Assembly: GCF_900112395.1 (NCBI RefSeq)
Contig: NZ_FOLN01000006.1
Location: 62,001 to 126,000 of the forward strand
Source: Algibacter lectus
GTDB taxonomy: Bacteria > Bacteroidota > Bacteroidia > Flavobacteriales > Flavobacteriaceae
Length of the DNA stretch: 64,000 bases
Direction of reading: 5' to 3'
Each line of letters starts with the position of its first letter. The stretch's first letter is position 1. The notes beneath the pieces are model-generated. The model saw only the letters and a program-made list of their open reading frames with translations, was not told where the DNA came from and ran no database searches. A program made the position numbers and the translations under genes. This document shows, piece after piece, positions 1-8,735 of this stretch.

Positions 1-229
1 CCATATCAACCATTTCGGCATCACTACCGTCTGCAATTATTTCTTCAGCTTCAGCTAAATTATTAGTAAACTCTATATATTCCTCACGTTTATCCATAAG
101 GATACGTAAATCTTTGTATTCTTTATTAAGCTCTACATAACGCTTTTGATCGGTGATGATATCTGGTTGGATAATTAAATCGCTAACCTCATCAAAACGT
201 TGTTTTACTATTTGTAACTTCTCTAACAT
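1..229 (-). CDS. prfA: Peptide chain release factor 1, N-terminal part (cut by window edge)
   Basis: The first 76 codons of a leftward gene are visible; the rest lies outside the window. The protein begins [19 protein letters not shown] and continues with a charged helical region, which is the N-terminal alpha-helical domain typical of RF1 (stop codon recognition at UAA/UAG, peptide release on the ribosome). The start is the ATG whose complement lies at 227-229, the first Met of the conserved family start. The PxT and GGQ motifs would be further left and cannot be checked here. Identification rests on recognition of the N-terminus only. Confidence 0.85.
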   Translation of the reverse strand, partial: MLEKLQIVKQRFDEVSDLIIQPDIITDQKRYVELNKEYKDLRILMDKREEYIEFTNNLAEAEEIIADGSDAEMVDM

Positions 230-321
230 CTGCCTTATTTAATTGGAAATCAAAAATACAATAAATTATGAATTTTCAATGACTACATGACATGGAACTA
301 ACGTAACTTTAAAAATAATTT

Positions 322-636
322 ATGTTTTTTCACGTTATAGGCCATACTATGCAACAATTATCTGCTTTATTTATATTTTACCGGCCATATATGTTATGGT
401 CTTTTGGTGTAAATATACTTTTTGCTATTATGGGCTATAGTCTAATTCCTATATTTATAATAAAATTAATTCTGATTGCTTTTTTGTGGTATTTAATGAA
501 TGAAACCAACGCTAAACGCAAATTGACATTCTATAAAAACTTGGGCCTTTCAACTTTAAAACTCTTTGGTTGTGTATTTATTATCGATTTAATTTTAAGT
601 CTGCCTTTTCTTTTAATTTTGAAAGAATTTATATGA
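322..636 (+). CDS. Small hydrophobic membrane protein paired with an ABC ATPase
   Basis: This 104-residue protein is almost entirely hydrophobic, with about three predicted membrane segments (roughly residues 22-50, 45-60 and 82-102). I do not recognise a family. Its stop codon overlaps the start of the following ABC ATPase in an ATGA arrangement (633-636), so the two are very likely translationally coupled, and it may be the membrane partner of that ATPase. It is much shorter than known ABC permeases. The Met at residue 10 (ATG at 349) is an equally plausible start, because residues 1-9 are not obviously part of a membrane segment. Function is unknown. Confidence 0.6.
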   Translation: MFFHVIGHTMQQLSALFIFYRPYMLWSFGVNILFAIMGYSLIPIFIIKLILIAFLWYLMNETNAKRKLTFYKNLGLSTLKLFGCVFIIDLILSLPFLLILKEFI

Positions 637-1295
637 TTTTTGAAATTGATAATATTGAATTATCCTTTAAAGAAAAACGTATTTTAAACGGTATTTATCT
701 TAAAGCTGAAACCAATAACATCACAGGATTATTAGGAAGTAATGGTTGCGGAAAAACGTGTTTACTAAATATATTGTTTGGGAGTTTAAAGCCTAAATAC
801 AAACTAATTCGCGTTGATAATAAACCTGTTTTAAAACCTCTTTACAAAACAAAACTGGTTGGCTATTTACCACAGCATCATTTTATTCCTAGTCATTTAA
901 AAGTGAAAAGAATTTTTAAACTTTTTAAAATATCTTGGAAAACATTCACACATCATTTTGAAGTGTTCGGACATTATAAGAAAATTAAAATCGGAAAATT
1001 ATCGGGAGGAGAACGCCGCTTAATTGAAACATACATTGTTTTAAAAAGCAACACTAAATTGATTTTATTAGATGAACCCTTTTCTCATCTATCTCCATTA
1101 AATATTGAAATTATAAAAAATGTGATTACAGCTGAAAAAGAGCATAAAGCTATTATAATTACAGATCATTTATATAAAGAGATTATTGATATTGCTGATA
1201 ATCTTTACTTTATAAAAAATGGTAATTCAAGACACATTGAAAATGTAAAAGAATTAGAGGATTTGAAGTACTTAAACGCCTCTAACCTTAACTAA
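633..1295 (+). CDS. ABC transporter ATP-binding protein
   Basis: The 220-residue product is a single ABC nucleotide-binding domain. It has a Walker A GSNGCGKT at about residues 35-42, a Q-loop Gln near 81, the signature LSGGE at 123-127, a Walker B LILLDEP at 143-149 and the H-loop His near 179. The start is the ATG at 633, which overlaps the stop of the small membrane protein upstream; a longer reading frame exists but would run back through that gene. Its substrate cannot be told. Its last 24 bases overlap the end of the convergent membrane-protein gene at 1272-1973. Confidence 0.85.
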   Translation: MIFEIDNIELSFKEKRILNGIYLKAETNNITGLLGSNGCGKTCLLNILFGSLKPKYKLIRVDNKPVLKPLYKTKLVGYLPQHHFIPSHLKVKRIFKLFKISWKTFTHHFEVFGHYKKIKIGKLSGGERRLIETYIVLKSNTKLILLDEPFSHLSPLNIEIIKNVITAEKEHKAIIITDHLYKEIIDIADNLYFIKNGNSRHIENVKELEDLKYLNASNLN

Positions 1296-1973
1296 TTTAA
1301 ATGCTTTATCGTTTTTATTTTCTAAAACAGAGAATAAAACACAAAAGCTTAACCCAAATAAGAATAAAAAATACTCCAAATAACATAGTGCCATTAATTG
1401 AAGATAGTGAGCAATAACGCTTGTTATTTCGGCACAAGTTAAAAACAAAACCAATAAAGCAAAATATTTAGATCTAGAATCTTTTATTAAACGATACCGA
1501 ATAGCAAAAGCCGCAACTATAATTAGAGCACACCCTAAAAGAAAGTACAAATTAACCAAATATTCTAAAATAATAAAAGGTTCTATTATTGCGATAACAG
1601 CTCGAACTACATAAGTATTAAGAAAAATAAGCAATCCATAAATTAGATATTCAATATAACTAATACGCAATGTTTTTTGTTTGAAAAAACCACAGAGACA
1701 AAGCATAACATAACCAAATAATTTAAAAAGGGTTGGCCATATGGTGTTGAGTGGGTTTTCAGAAAAAACAAGGAAAGTTTCAGATAAAATAAAGCACAAC
1801 CAAAAAAGTGCTATAGTCCATTCCGAATAAATTTTGTACTTCAAAACAAATACAAAAAGCACTAGTTCTGTAACCAATACAACATTTAAACTATAACTTA
1901 AAAATAATGTAATACAACTCAATACAAAAAAAATGCTGGTTATTAAGTACACCCTATTTTTAATACTTAACAT
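1272..1973 (-). CDS. Multi-pass membrane protein, paralogue 1 of 3
   Basis: This 233-residue protein consists of about seven or eight hydrophobic segments with short connecting loops, so it is an inner-membrane protein. It is clearly related to the neighbour at 2152-2862: both start MLxxKNxxYLxTSxFF, share RYRLxxDSRSxYF near residue 160-170 and end with a YLEYFxFLFGLSF motif. A more distant third copy is at 4129-4821. The overall topology recalls YhhN/TMEM86 (lysoplasmalogenase-like) proteins, but I do not see enough conserved residues to assign that. The 3' end overlaps the convergent ABC ATPase gene by 24 bp. Confidence 0.7.
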   Translation of the reverse strand: MLSIKNRVYLITSIFFVLSCITLFLSYSLNVVLVTELVLFVFVLKYKIYSEWTIALFWLCFILSETFLVFSENPLNTIWPTLFKLFGYVMLCLCGFFKQKTLRISYIEYLIYGLLIFLNTYVVRAVIAIIEPFIILEYLVNLYFLLGCALIIVAAFAIRYRLIKDSRSKYFALLVLFLTCAEITSVIAHYLQLMALCYLEYFLFLFGLSFCVLFSVLENKNDKAFKLVKVRGV

Positions 1974-2151
1974 GCACTGTTTATTTTTGAGTAGCTGTAA
2001 ACCAAGAGATTTCTATTTAAGCGTGTAATTTAAAAATATTATAAGAAATACAATACATGTAAGCAGATAAATATCTTTTTAAGATAATATCTAAAAGATA
2101 TACGGTAAAAACAAACGAATAGACGTCTGATCTACCTACACTTAAAAAACT

Positions 2152-2862
2152 CTAAATACTGCCTGTTTTTATTAATTTATGTACACTATCACTAACGTTT
2201 TCATCAATAAAAGCAATGACTCCAAAACTTAATCCAAATAGAAAGAAAAAATATTCTAGATAATACATGAAGGTATAATCTAAAAAGAAACCAACAATCC
2301 CGAAGACTTCAGCTGTTATTAAAAAGGCTATTAAAAACAAGAAATACCTAGAACGCGAATCGTGTAACAAGCGATATCTATAGGCGCTTATACTGAGTAA
2401 AATAAGAACGATGCCATACACAAAAAACACGACCGTCATATATTGTTCTTCAACCAAATCTGCAACTAATTCAACTATTTTATAAACCACATATACATTG
2501 ATCAAAAAAACGAGTGAATAAACACAAATATCCATGCTGTTATTCTTTACTTTTTTCTGTTTAGGATATACATAAATAAGTAGCATAACATACCCAATAA
2601 GCTTTAGGGAAGTGGTTATCGGGCCATAAGCAATATTATTATTAAAATATATAGCTGTTGCCGCTAAAATAAAAAAGAGCCAAAACAAAGGAATAGTTCG
2701 CTCTTTAATTTTTTTAAACTTCAGAAAAATAGTAAAGAAAATAATGTCTGCTAAAAGGTTAATTGTAAATACACCACTTAATTTGTGATAGTATTGACAA
2801 CAACAGCATAAAATAAAGAAAACAGAAGTAACTAAGTATATTTTATTCTTGAGCGTTAACAT
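2152..2862 (-). CDS. Multi-pass membrane protein, paralogue 2 of 3
   Basis: The 236-residue product has about eight hydrophobic segments and is a close relative of the protein at 1272-1973, with matching N-terminus, a shared RYRLLHDSRSRYF loop and a YYLEYFFFLFGLSF segment near the C-terminus. The gene runs in the same direction as paralogue 1 with a 178-bp gap, so the two probably arose by tandem duplication. No enzymatic motif is evident. The A/T-rich region 2863-3096 upstream contains no gene that I can see and presumably holds its promoter. Confidence 0.7.
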   Translation of the reverse strand: MLTLKNKIYLVTSVFFILCCCCQYYHKLSGVFTINLLADIIFFTIFLKFKKIKERTIPLFWLFFILAATAIYFNNNIAYGPITTSLKLIGYVMLLIYVYPKQKKVKNNSMDICVYSLVFLINVYVVYKIVELVADLVEEQYMTVVFFVYGIVLILLSISAYRYRLLHDSRSRYFLFLIAFLITAEVFGIVGFFLDYTFMYYLEYFFFLFGLSFGVIAFIDENVSDSVHKLIKTGSI

Positions 2863-3096
2863 TTCCGGGCATTTTGTTTACAGCCGAGGCTGTATCTTTT
2901 ACAGTGAAAATTAACGCAATTTAACTATATCATTTAAAATCTGCTAGTTAAGAATACTGAAATTTTATTTTATGCAAATATTTCTATTTTCAATAGTTTA
3001 AAAATCAATTTCATAAAATAACACGTAATTTTGTAGTAAATTGAAAACAAAATATCAATTAAAACACCTTACTAATAAAAGGTCTGAGTTCTCGAT

Positions 3097-4056
3097 TTAA
3101 AAATCTACAGCAAAACCAACACCTAAAAACTGTTTCCACTGCACTTTTGCTCCAGCTTCTTCAGTTTCACCTTCAACATCTGTTTCTATAGTGGTCTTAA
3201 CGTCATCATCATATCTTAAATGTGAACCTAAAGTTGCTCTAATAAAACTATTCACTTTAAAGTCAAAATCTACACGCCAATCAACATCTACATTTCCGAA
3301 GTTATTAATATAATCCGAATACATACTTAATTGATTTTTCACACTTATATTTTCAACTAACTCCATCTCATAACTGTTAGTAATTAAAACACCAACCTCT
3401 CTTCGTGTTTGTTCTCCTTCACGTATTAATAAACCCTCAGAGTCGTAAACAGCTGGTGTAACACCAAAAGCTCCTGCGTTTGCCAAATCTTCATCTAAAA
3501 CAAAGGTGGCTTTTAAGGTTAGTGGTGAAAAGTAAAATGACATTTTCTCAATATTTTTACCGTATTCCATACCTCCACCAAAAAATAAATAACCTGGAGC
3601 CATTAATCTAGATATAGGATTGTCTGTATTTGGGTAACTGTACCCATTTGTTAATTGTGTTCTAAAATTTAATTGTGCAGAATAAAACCAGTTAGACTTT
3701 AAATCTGGTTTAAACCCCATGCTAGAATTGATTTCGATTAAATCGTCTGTTTTTCTAAGCTCTCTAGATTGTTGCTTATTTATACCGTAACGCATACGCG
3801 CATCGTTTCTCCATGAAAAATACTTATCGCTATAATTAGCACTAGTTTCAAAACCTATTAAACCTGAAATAGAATTACTACCACCCGAATTCCAATTAAC
3901 AAAAGCCACTTCACTTAAATCGAAAGTTGCTTTATTTTTTTGCTGCCATTGCGGACCATCATATTTTGGTTTAGCAACCTTTAAAAATAAAGAATCAGGC
4001 TGAGCATGAATACATTGAAAAAGAAGACAGGCAATAATTAAGAAAGAATTTTTCAT
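3097..4056 (-). CDS. DUF3078 domain protein, secreted or outer-membrane
   Basis: The product (319 residues from the chosen start) matches the DUF3078 family of Bacteroidota: a signal peptide (MKNSFLIIACLLFQCIHAQ), then the conserved block WxQKNKATFDLSEVAFVNWNSGGSNS (given here in part) and alternating amphipathic strands typical of an outer-membrane barrel, ending in Phe. The ATG complementing 4054-4056 was chosen over an upstream ATG at 4089 because it places the signal peptide at the N-terminus. The biochemical function of the family is not known. It stands alone between two membrane-protein genes on the same strand. Confidence 0.8.
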   Translation of the reverse strand: MKNSFLIIACLLFQCIHAQPDSLFLKVAKPKYDGPQWQQKNKATFDLSEVAFVNWNSGGSNSISGLIGFETSANYSDKYFSWRNDARMRYGINKQQSRELRKTDDLIEINSSMGFKPDLKSNWFYSAQLNFRTQLTNGYSYPNTDNPISRLMAPGYLFFGGGMEYGKNIEKMSFYFSPLTLKATFVLDEDLANAGAFGVTPAVYDSEGLLIREGEQTRREVGVLITNSYEMELVENISVKNQLSMYSDYINNFGNVDVDWRVDFDFKVNSFIRATLGSHLRYDDDVKTTIETDVEGETEEAGAKVQWKQFLGVGFAVDF

Positions 4057-4128
4057 GATTATATTAGGGTATTTTTTAAAATTACACAAAGCATCAATAA
4101 TTGTACCATTTTAACGAATATTTAAGAA

Positions 4129-4821
4129 TTATATTTCAATTGGCTTAATAATTTTAAATTCGGCCACACTATAAACAACCATAGATCCTAACCCCAAAAC
4201 GTACAAAGGTCTAGAAATGTAAAACACAAAATCTAAACTTAAAAAGTATCCTGCCGAAGTTAAAATATTAGAAATAGCAATTCCGTATACAAAAAACAAA
4301 TAATACCTAGCTTTTACAGTTGAATAACCATAGCTATACATAAATGCAAGTATCGTTAAAAATATTTGAAGCCCTCCATTAAACAAGGCTACAGCTGTTA
4401 ATGAAGGATCTTTTAGCGCAATCTCAGTTAAACTTAATAATTTAAACAGCAAAAACACATGCAATAAGGCTACAACAAAGAGCACCAAAATTGTAGAAAC
4501 ACTATATTTTAAACGAATTATTTTAGGTAAAACATCTAAACAAACACATATAGCTGCAAGCCCCCTAGAAATAAGAACAAGACGAGCGTAATATAAGGTT
4601 TCAAAAAAATGTATAAAAAAATCTGCACAAACTAAGCCTACCAGCCCAAGCAGTAGAAATATGTTTTTATAACCTTTAAAAAAAACAAAAAGGACTAAAA
4701 AGGAAACGCTACTAATAAGCCGCACGTTGCGCATGCCTTCTAAATCAAAAAAAGTTACCGATAACAAGTTTGCCAAAACGAGCAAAGCTGTAACACAGAA
4801 AATAACTTTTCTCGATTCCAT
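4129..4821 (-). CDS. Multi-pass membrane protein, distant paralogue 3 of 3
   Basis: This 230-residue protein has about eight hydrophobic segments and no soluble domain. It resembles the proteins at 1272-1973 and 2152-2862 in length, spacing of segments, a YGYSTVKARYYLFF loop corresponding to the RYR..DSRS.YF loop, and a final FYISRPLYVLGLG segment. It starts 24 bp after the end of purM on the same strand and may be co-transcribed with it. As with its relatives, a remote similarity to YhhN-type proteins is possible but unproven. Confidence 0.65.
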   Translation of the reverse strand: MESRKVIFCVTALLVLANLLSVTFFDLEGMRNVRLISSVSFLVLFVFFKGYKNIFLLLGLVGLVCADFFIHFFETLYYARLVLISRGLAAICVCLDVLPKIIRLKYSVSTILVLFVVALLHVFLLFKLLSLTEIALKDPSLTAVALFNGGLQIFLTILAFMYSYGYSTVKARYYLFFVYGIAISNILTSAGYFLSLDFVFYISRPLYVLGLGSMVVYSVAEFKIIKPIEI

Positions 4822-4845
4822 GGAAAAAATATTAAATACTAGTTA

Positions 4846-6024
4846 TTAATATACAAACTCTCCAAACTCACTTTTTATGCTTAATTTTTTAGTTTCAGAA
4901 GCTTCTACTCTACCTATAATTTTAGCATCGACGTTAAACGATTTAGATATAGCAATAATATCTTCAGCTATTTCTGGTGTTACGTATAATTCCATTCTAT
5001 GACCACAGTTAAATACTTGGTACATTTCTTTCCAATCTGTTTTAGATTGCTCTTGTATCAACTTGAAAAGCGGTGGAATTGGAAATAAATTATCTTTTAC
5101 AATATGAAATTGATCTACAAAATGAAGAATTTTAGTTTGTGCGCCACCAGAACAATGCACCATACCATGTACAGTATCACTTTTAAACGTTGATAAAATT
5201 TTCTTTATAATAGGCGCATAAGTTCTTGTTGGTGATAATACAAGTTTACCTGCATCTATTGGAGAGTTCTCCACAGCATCTGTTAATTTTACACCACCAG
5301 AATACACAAGATCTTCAGGTACTGCGGCATCAAAACTTTCAGGATATTTTTCGGCTAAATACTTGCTAAACACATCGTGCCTTGCAGAAGTTAACCCATT
5401 ACTTCCCATACCGCCATTATAGCTTTTCTCGTAAGTGGCTTGTCCAAAACTTTCCAAACCAACAATTACATCACCAGCTTTTATGTTGGCATTGTCTATA
5501 ACATCACTACGTTTCATGCGTGCTGTTACGGTAGAATCTACAATTATGGTTCTAACTAAATCTCCAACATCGGCAGTTTCACCACCTGTAGAATGTATAG
5601 TAACTCCAAAAGATTTTAAATCTTCCAAAAGTTCTTCGGTACCATTTATAATAGCCGAAAGCACTTCTCCTGGAATTAAGCTTTTGTTTCTACCAATAGT
5701 AGACGATAACATAATGTTATCTGTAGCACCAATACACAATAAATCGTCAATATTCATTATTAACGCATCTTGAGCAATACCTTTCCAAACCGAAACATCG
5801 CCAGTTTCTTTCCAATACATATAAGCCAACGACGATTTTGTACCTGCGCCATCTGCATGCATCACTAAGCAATAATCTTCATCATTAGTTAAATAATCAG
5901 GAACTATTTTACAGAACGCCTGTGGAAACAAACCTTTATCTATATTTTTAATAGCGTTGTGAACATCTTCTTTTGATGCTGAAACCCCTCGTTGTGCGTA
6001 TCGTTTTGAAACTTCTTGACTCAT
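4846..6024 (-). CDS. purM: Phosphoribosylformylglycinamidine cyclo-ligase (AIR synthase)
   Basis: The 392-residue protein carries out the ATP-dependent ring closure of FGAM to AIR, the fifth step of purine synthesis, in the cytoplasm. It belongs to the PurM/ThiL/HypE/SelD superfamily. Visible features are an N-terminal YAQRGVSASKEDV stretch, the substrate/metal region VMHADGAGTKSSLAYMYW near residue 55, a DALIMNIDDLLCIGA region near 87-101, and GGETADVGD near 147. The length and these motifs match the longer PurM form typical of Bacteroidota (the E. coli enzyme is about 345 residues). The gene stands alone apart from a possible downstream membrane-protein gene. Confidence 0.92.
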   Translation of the reverse strand: MSQEVSKRYAQRGVSASKEDVHNAIKNIDKGLFPQAFCKIVPDYLTNDEDYCLVMHADGAGTKSSLAYMYWKETGDVSVWKGIAQDALIMNIDDLLCIGATDNIMLSSTIGRNKSLIPGEVLSAIINGTEELLEDLKSFGVTIHSTGGETADVGDLVRTIIVDSTVTARMKRSDVIDNANIKAGDVIVGLESFGQATYEKSYNGGMGSNGLTSARHDVFSKYLAEKYPESFDAAVPEDLVYSGGVKLTDAVENSPIDAGKLVLSPTRTYAPIIKKILSTFKSDTVHGMVHCSGGAQTKILHFVDQFHIVKDNLFPIPPLFKLIQEQSKTDWKEMYQVFNCGHRMELYVTPEIAEDIIAISKSFNVDAKIIGRVEASETKKLSIKSEFGEFVY

Positions 6025-6228
6025 AATATTCTATTGTGTTGCAAATTTACTTTTTTGAATGAAAAAACCCCACTTTTTTAAAGCAGGATTTTAGAAGTTT
6101 TGATATTTTATGGGTTAAACCCTTTATTATTTTCAATTCTCTATTCTTTTTTAGTAAAAACTAAATAAAAGAAAAGTTTTAAACCTTGCATTTATCTCTT
6201 TTCAACTAAAAAACGAATTGTATTTTAA

Positions 6229-8415
6229 TTATCGCGTAAATAATAATTCGCGATACTTCGTTAATGGCCAAATTTCATCATCAACAAGCATTTCTAATTT
6301 ATCACAGTGATACCTAATATCATCAAACAGCGGTTTTACTTTTTTCGCATAAGCTAAAGCACGTTTTTCAATATCTTCAATGGCATTTGCTTTTCGACGC
6401 TGATCTACCATTTTAGTAACATTTGCGTTAATGCCTTCTATATGATTCGAAATTTCTTCAATTAAAAGCATTTGCTCTTTAGAAACATCGTGATATTTCT
6501 CTTCAAAAATCTCTTTTAATCCACGAACGTTTCTAATTAAAATATTTTGATATTTAATTGCGGTTGGCACAATATGGTTTCGAGCAATATCTCCCAAAAC
6601 TCGACCTTCTATCTGTATATGTTTACTGTAAGCTTCCATCTCAATTTCGTAACGCGCTTGAGTTTCCACTTTACTCATAACATTCATTTCTTCAAACAAA
6701 TCGATGGTTTGTTGAGATATTTTAGCAGTTAAAGCCTCCGGAGTGGTCTTGTTGTGGCTCAACCCACGTTTTTTCGCTTCTATTTCCCAAGGTTTACCAT
6801 ATCCATTTCCTTCAAATAAAATTGCTTTAGTATCCTTTATATATTCTCGCAAAACATTAAAAACAGCTTCGTCCTTTTTTAAATCTTTTTTATTGATTAA
6901 AGCATCAACTTCAATTTTAAAATCTTTTAATTGTTTTGCTACAATAGTATTTAAAACCGTCATCGGGTTACCACAATTTGCAGTAGATCCCACAGCTCTA
7001 AATTCAAATTTATTTCCTGTAAAAGCAAAAGACGATGTTCTGTTTCTATCCGTATTGTCAAGTAAAACATCCGGAATTTTACCTATAACATTAAGCTTAA
7101 GTTCTGTTTTCTCTTGTGGAGATAATTTTCCTTTTGTAACTCCTTCAAGTTCATCTAAAACCTTAGTAAGTTGCTCGCCAATAAACACCGACATAATAGC
7201 TGGTGGCGCTTCACTAGCTCCCAAACGATGATCGTTACTTGCCGATGCCACAGAGGCACGTAACAAGGCTTCATGTTTGTAAACCGCTTTAATAGTATTT
7301 ATAAAAAAGGTAAGAAACTGTAAATTACTCATTGGTGTTTTTCCTGGCCCCAATAAATTTACTCCAGTATCTGTAGAAAGCGACCAGTTGTTATGCTTTC
7401 CAGAACCATTCATTCCCGCAAATGGTTTTTCGTGAAAGAGCACTTTAAAATTATGTCGAGATGCTACACGCCCCATTAAATCCATTAAAAGTGAATTGTG
7501 ATCGACAGCCAAATTCGCTTCTTCATAAATAGGAGCCAATTCAAATTGATTAGGCGCCACTTCGTTATGCCTTGTTTTCACGGGGATTCCCAAAAGCATA
7601 CACTCCGTTTCTAACTCACGCATAAAATTTAAGGCTCTGTTAGGTATCGATCCAAAATAGTGGTCGTCTAACTGTTGCCCTTTTGCTGCCGAATGCCCAA
7701 GCATAGTGCGCCCAGTAAGTGTAATATCTGGACGGCTAGCAGCCAGCATTTTATCTATTAAAAAATACTCCTGCTCCCAACCTAGAGAACTGGTTACTTT
7801 TTTTACATTTTTATCAAAATAACGACACACAGCCGTAGCTGCTGTATCTACTGCATTTAGTGCGCGTAAAAGAGGTGTTTTAAAATCTAGCGCTTCACCT
7901 GTATAAGCCACAAAAATAGTCGGTATACACAATGTTGTTTGATAAATAAAAGCTGGCGATGTAGGATCCCAAGCCGTATAACCACGCGCTTCAAAAGTGT
8001 TTCTAATACCTCCGTTCGGAAAACTAGAAGCATCTGGTTCTTGCTGTACCAATTGGTCGCCACCAAATTTTTCAATAGCCATACCACCACCAATAGTTTC
8101 AAAAAAAGCATCGTGTTTTTCGGCAGTCGCTCCTGTTAATGGCTGAAACCAATGCGTGTAATGCGTAACTCCTTTAGATAAAGCCCAATCTTTCATAGAA
8201 GACGATACTTGATCGGCAATACTTCTGTCTATTTTTTTACCATGACTTATAGCATTCATAACCCCATTAAAGGCATCTTTGGTTAAATATTGGCGCATCG
8301 TGTTTTCGTTAAACACATTTTTACCAAATAAATCCGATCGTCTTTCCTTTTCCTCAATATGCACAGGTTTATAGGCCAACGATTCTTTTACGGCATGAAA
8401 TCTAAGTGTAGACAT
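6229..8415 (-). CDS. glnN: Glutamine synthetase type III
   Basis: The 728-residue protein matches GSIII, the large glutamine synthetase form common in Bacteroidota and cyanobacteria, which joins glutamate and ammonia with ATP hydrolysis. Evidence is the length, the GSIII-type N-terminus with FGKNVFN, the catalytic-domain blocks SSLGWEQEYF, GMNGSGKHNNWS and DNTDRNRTSSFAFTG, and ETQARYEIEMEAY in the C-terminal region. It is divergent from a second, unrelated-type glutamine synthetase (8736-9758), and the 320 bp between them holds both promoters. Region 6025-6228 downstream has no visible gene. Confidence 0.95.
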   Translation of the reverse strand: MSTLRFHAVKESLAYKPVHIEEKERRSDLFGKNVFNENTMRQYLTKDAFNGVMNAISHGKKIDRSIADQVSSSMKDWALSKGVTHYTHWFQPLTGATAEKHDAFFETIGGGMAIEKFGGDQLVQQEPDASSFPNGGIRNTFEARGYTAWDPTSPAFIYQTTLCIPTIFVAYTGEALDFKTPLLRALNAVDTAATAVCRYFDKNVKKVTSSLGWEQEYFLIDKMLAASRPDITLTGRTMLGHSAAKGQQLDDHYFGSIPNRALNFMRELETECMLLGIPVKTRHNEVAPNQFELAPIYEEANLAVDHNSLLMDLMGRVASRHNFKVLFHEKPFAGMNGSGKHNNWSLSTDTGVNLLGPGKTPMSNLQFLTFFINTIKAVYKHEALLRASVASASNDHRLGASEAPPAIMSVFIGEQLTKVLDELEGVTKGKLSPQEKTELKLNVIGKIPDVLLDNTDRNRTSSFAFTGNKFEFRAVGSTANCGNPMTVLNTIVAKQLKDFKIEVDALINKKDLKKDEAVFNVLREYIKDTKAILFEGNGYGKPWEIEAKKRGLSHNKTTPEALTAKISQQTIDLFEEMNVMSKVETQARYEIEMEAYSKHIQIEGRVLGDIARNHIVPTAIKYQNILIRNVRGLKEIFEEKYHDVSKEQMLLIEEISNHIEGINANVTKMVDQRRKANAIEDIEKRALAYAKKVKPLFDDIRYHCDKLEMLVDDEIWPLTKYRELLFTR

Positions 8416-8502
8416 TTTCTAAAGCAGTTTTATATTTTCTAATAATTCTTCAATATAACTCATAAAAAATTTAATTCTCAACATCAGTATTAAACTTTCG
8501 AG

Positions 8503-8510
8503 CAAAAATA
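8503..8510 (-). promoter_or_regulatory. Candidate -7 promoter box of the GSIII gene
   Basis: Read on the minus strand this is TATTTTTG, a match to the Bacteroidota -7 consensus TAnnTTTG, about 88 bp before the GSIII start. I do not see a convincing -33 element at the right distance, so this is a candidate only. The remainder of the 8416-8735 gap is very A/T-rich with no other recognisable element. Confidence 0.4.
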
Positions 8511-8688
8511 GGCACCAAAATCAAGAATTCCGTAAAAACCCTAAATATATTATTAACACTTTTTCAGTATTTTCAATAAATAATCAACTTTTTTTAAAAT
8601 AATCCTCAAAAAAGTAGGGTATAAATAAAAACAAGTCACCTCTTTGTTAAAACACCCCTAATAAATTCGTAGTAAAAACTTAAAAATA

Positions 8689-8696
8689 TATATTTG
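8689..8696 (+). promoter_or_regulatory. -7 promoter box of the GSII gene
   Basis: TATATTTG matches the Bacteroidota -7 consensus TAnnTTTG exactly and lies 39 bp before the GSII start codon, leaving a leader of about 30 nucleotides. No -33 TTG at the usual spacing is evident. Confidence 0.5.
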
Positions 8697-8735
8697 TGAT
8701 ATTATTATCAATATTTCAATTATAAAATATTCATT

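Noticed and set aside
570-632. N-terminal extension of the ABC ATPase frame
   Set aside because: It overlaps the small membrane-protein gene in another frame; the ATGA start at 633 gives a normal ABC domain.
5435-5773. 112-codon frame opposite purM
   Set aside because: It lies fully inside purM on the other strand with no promoter or family match.
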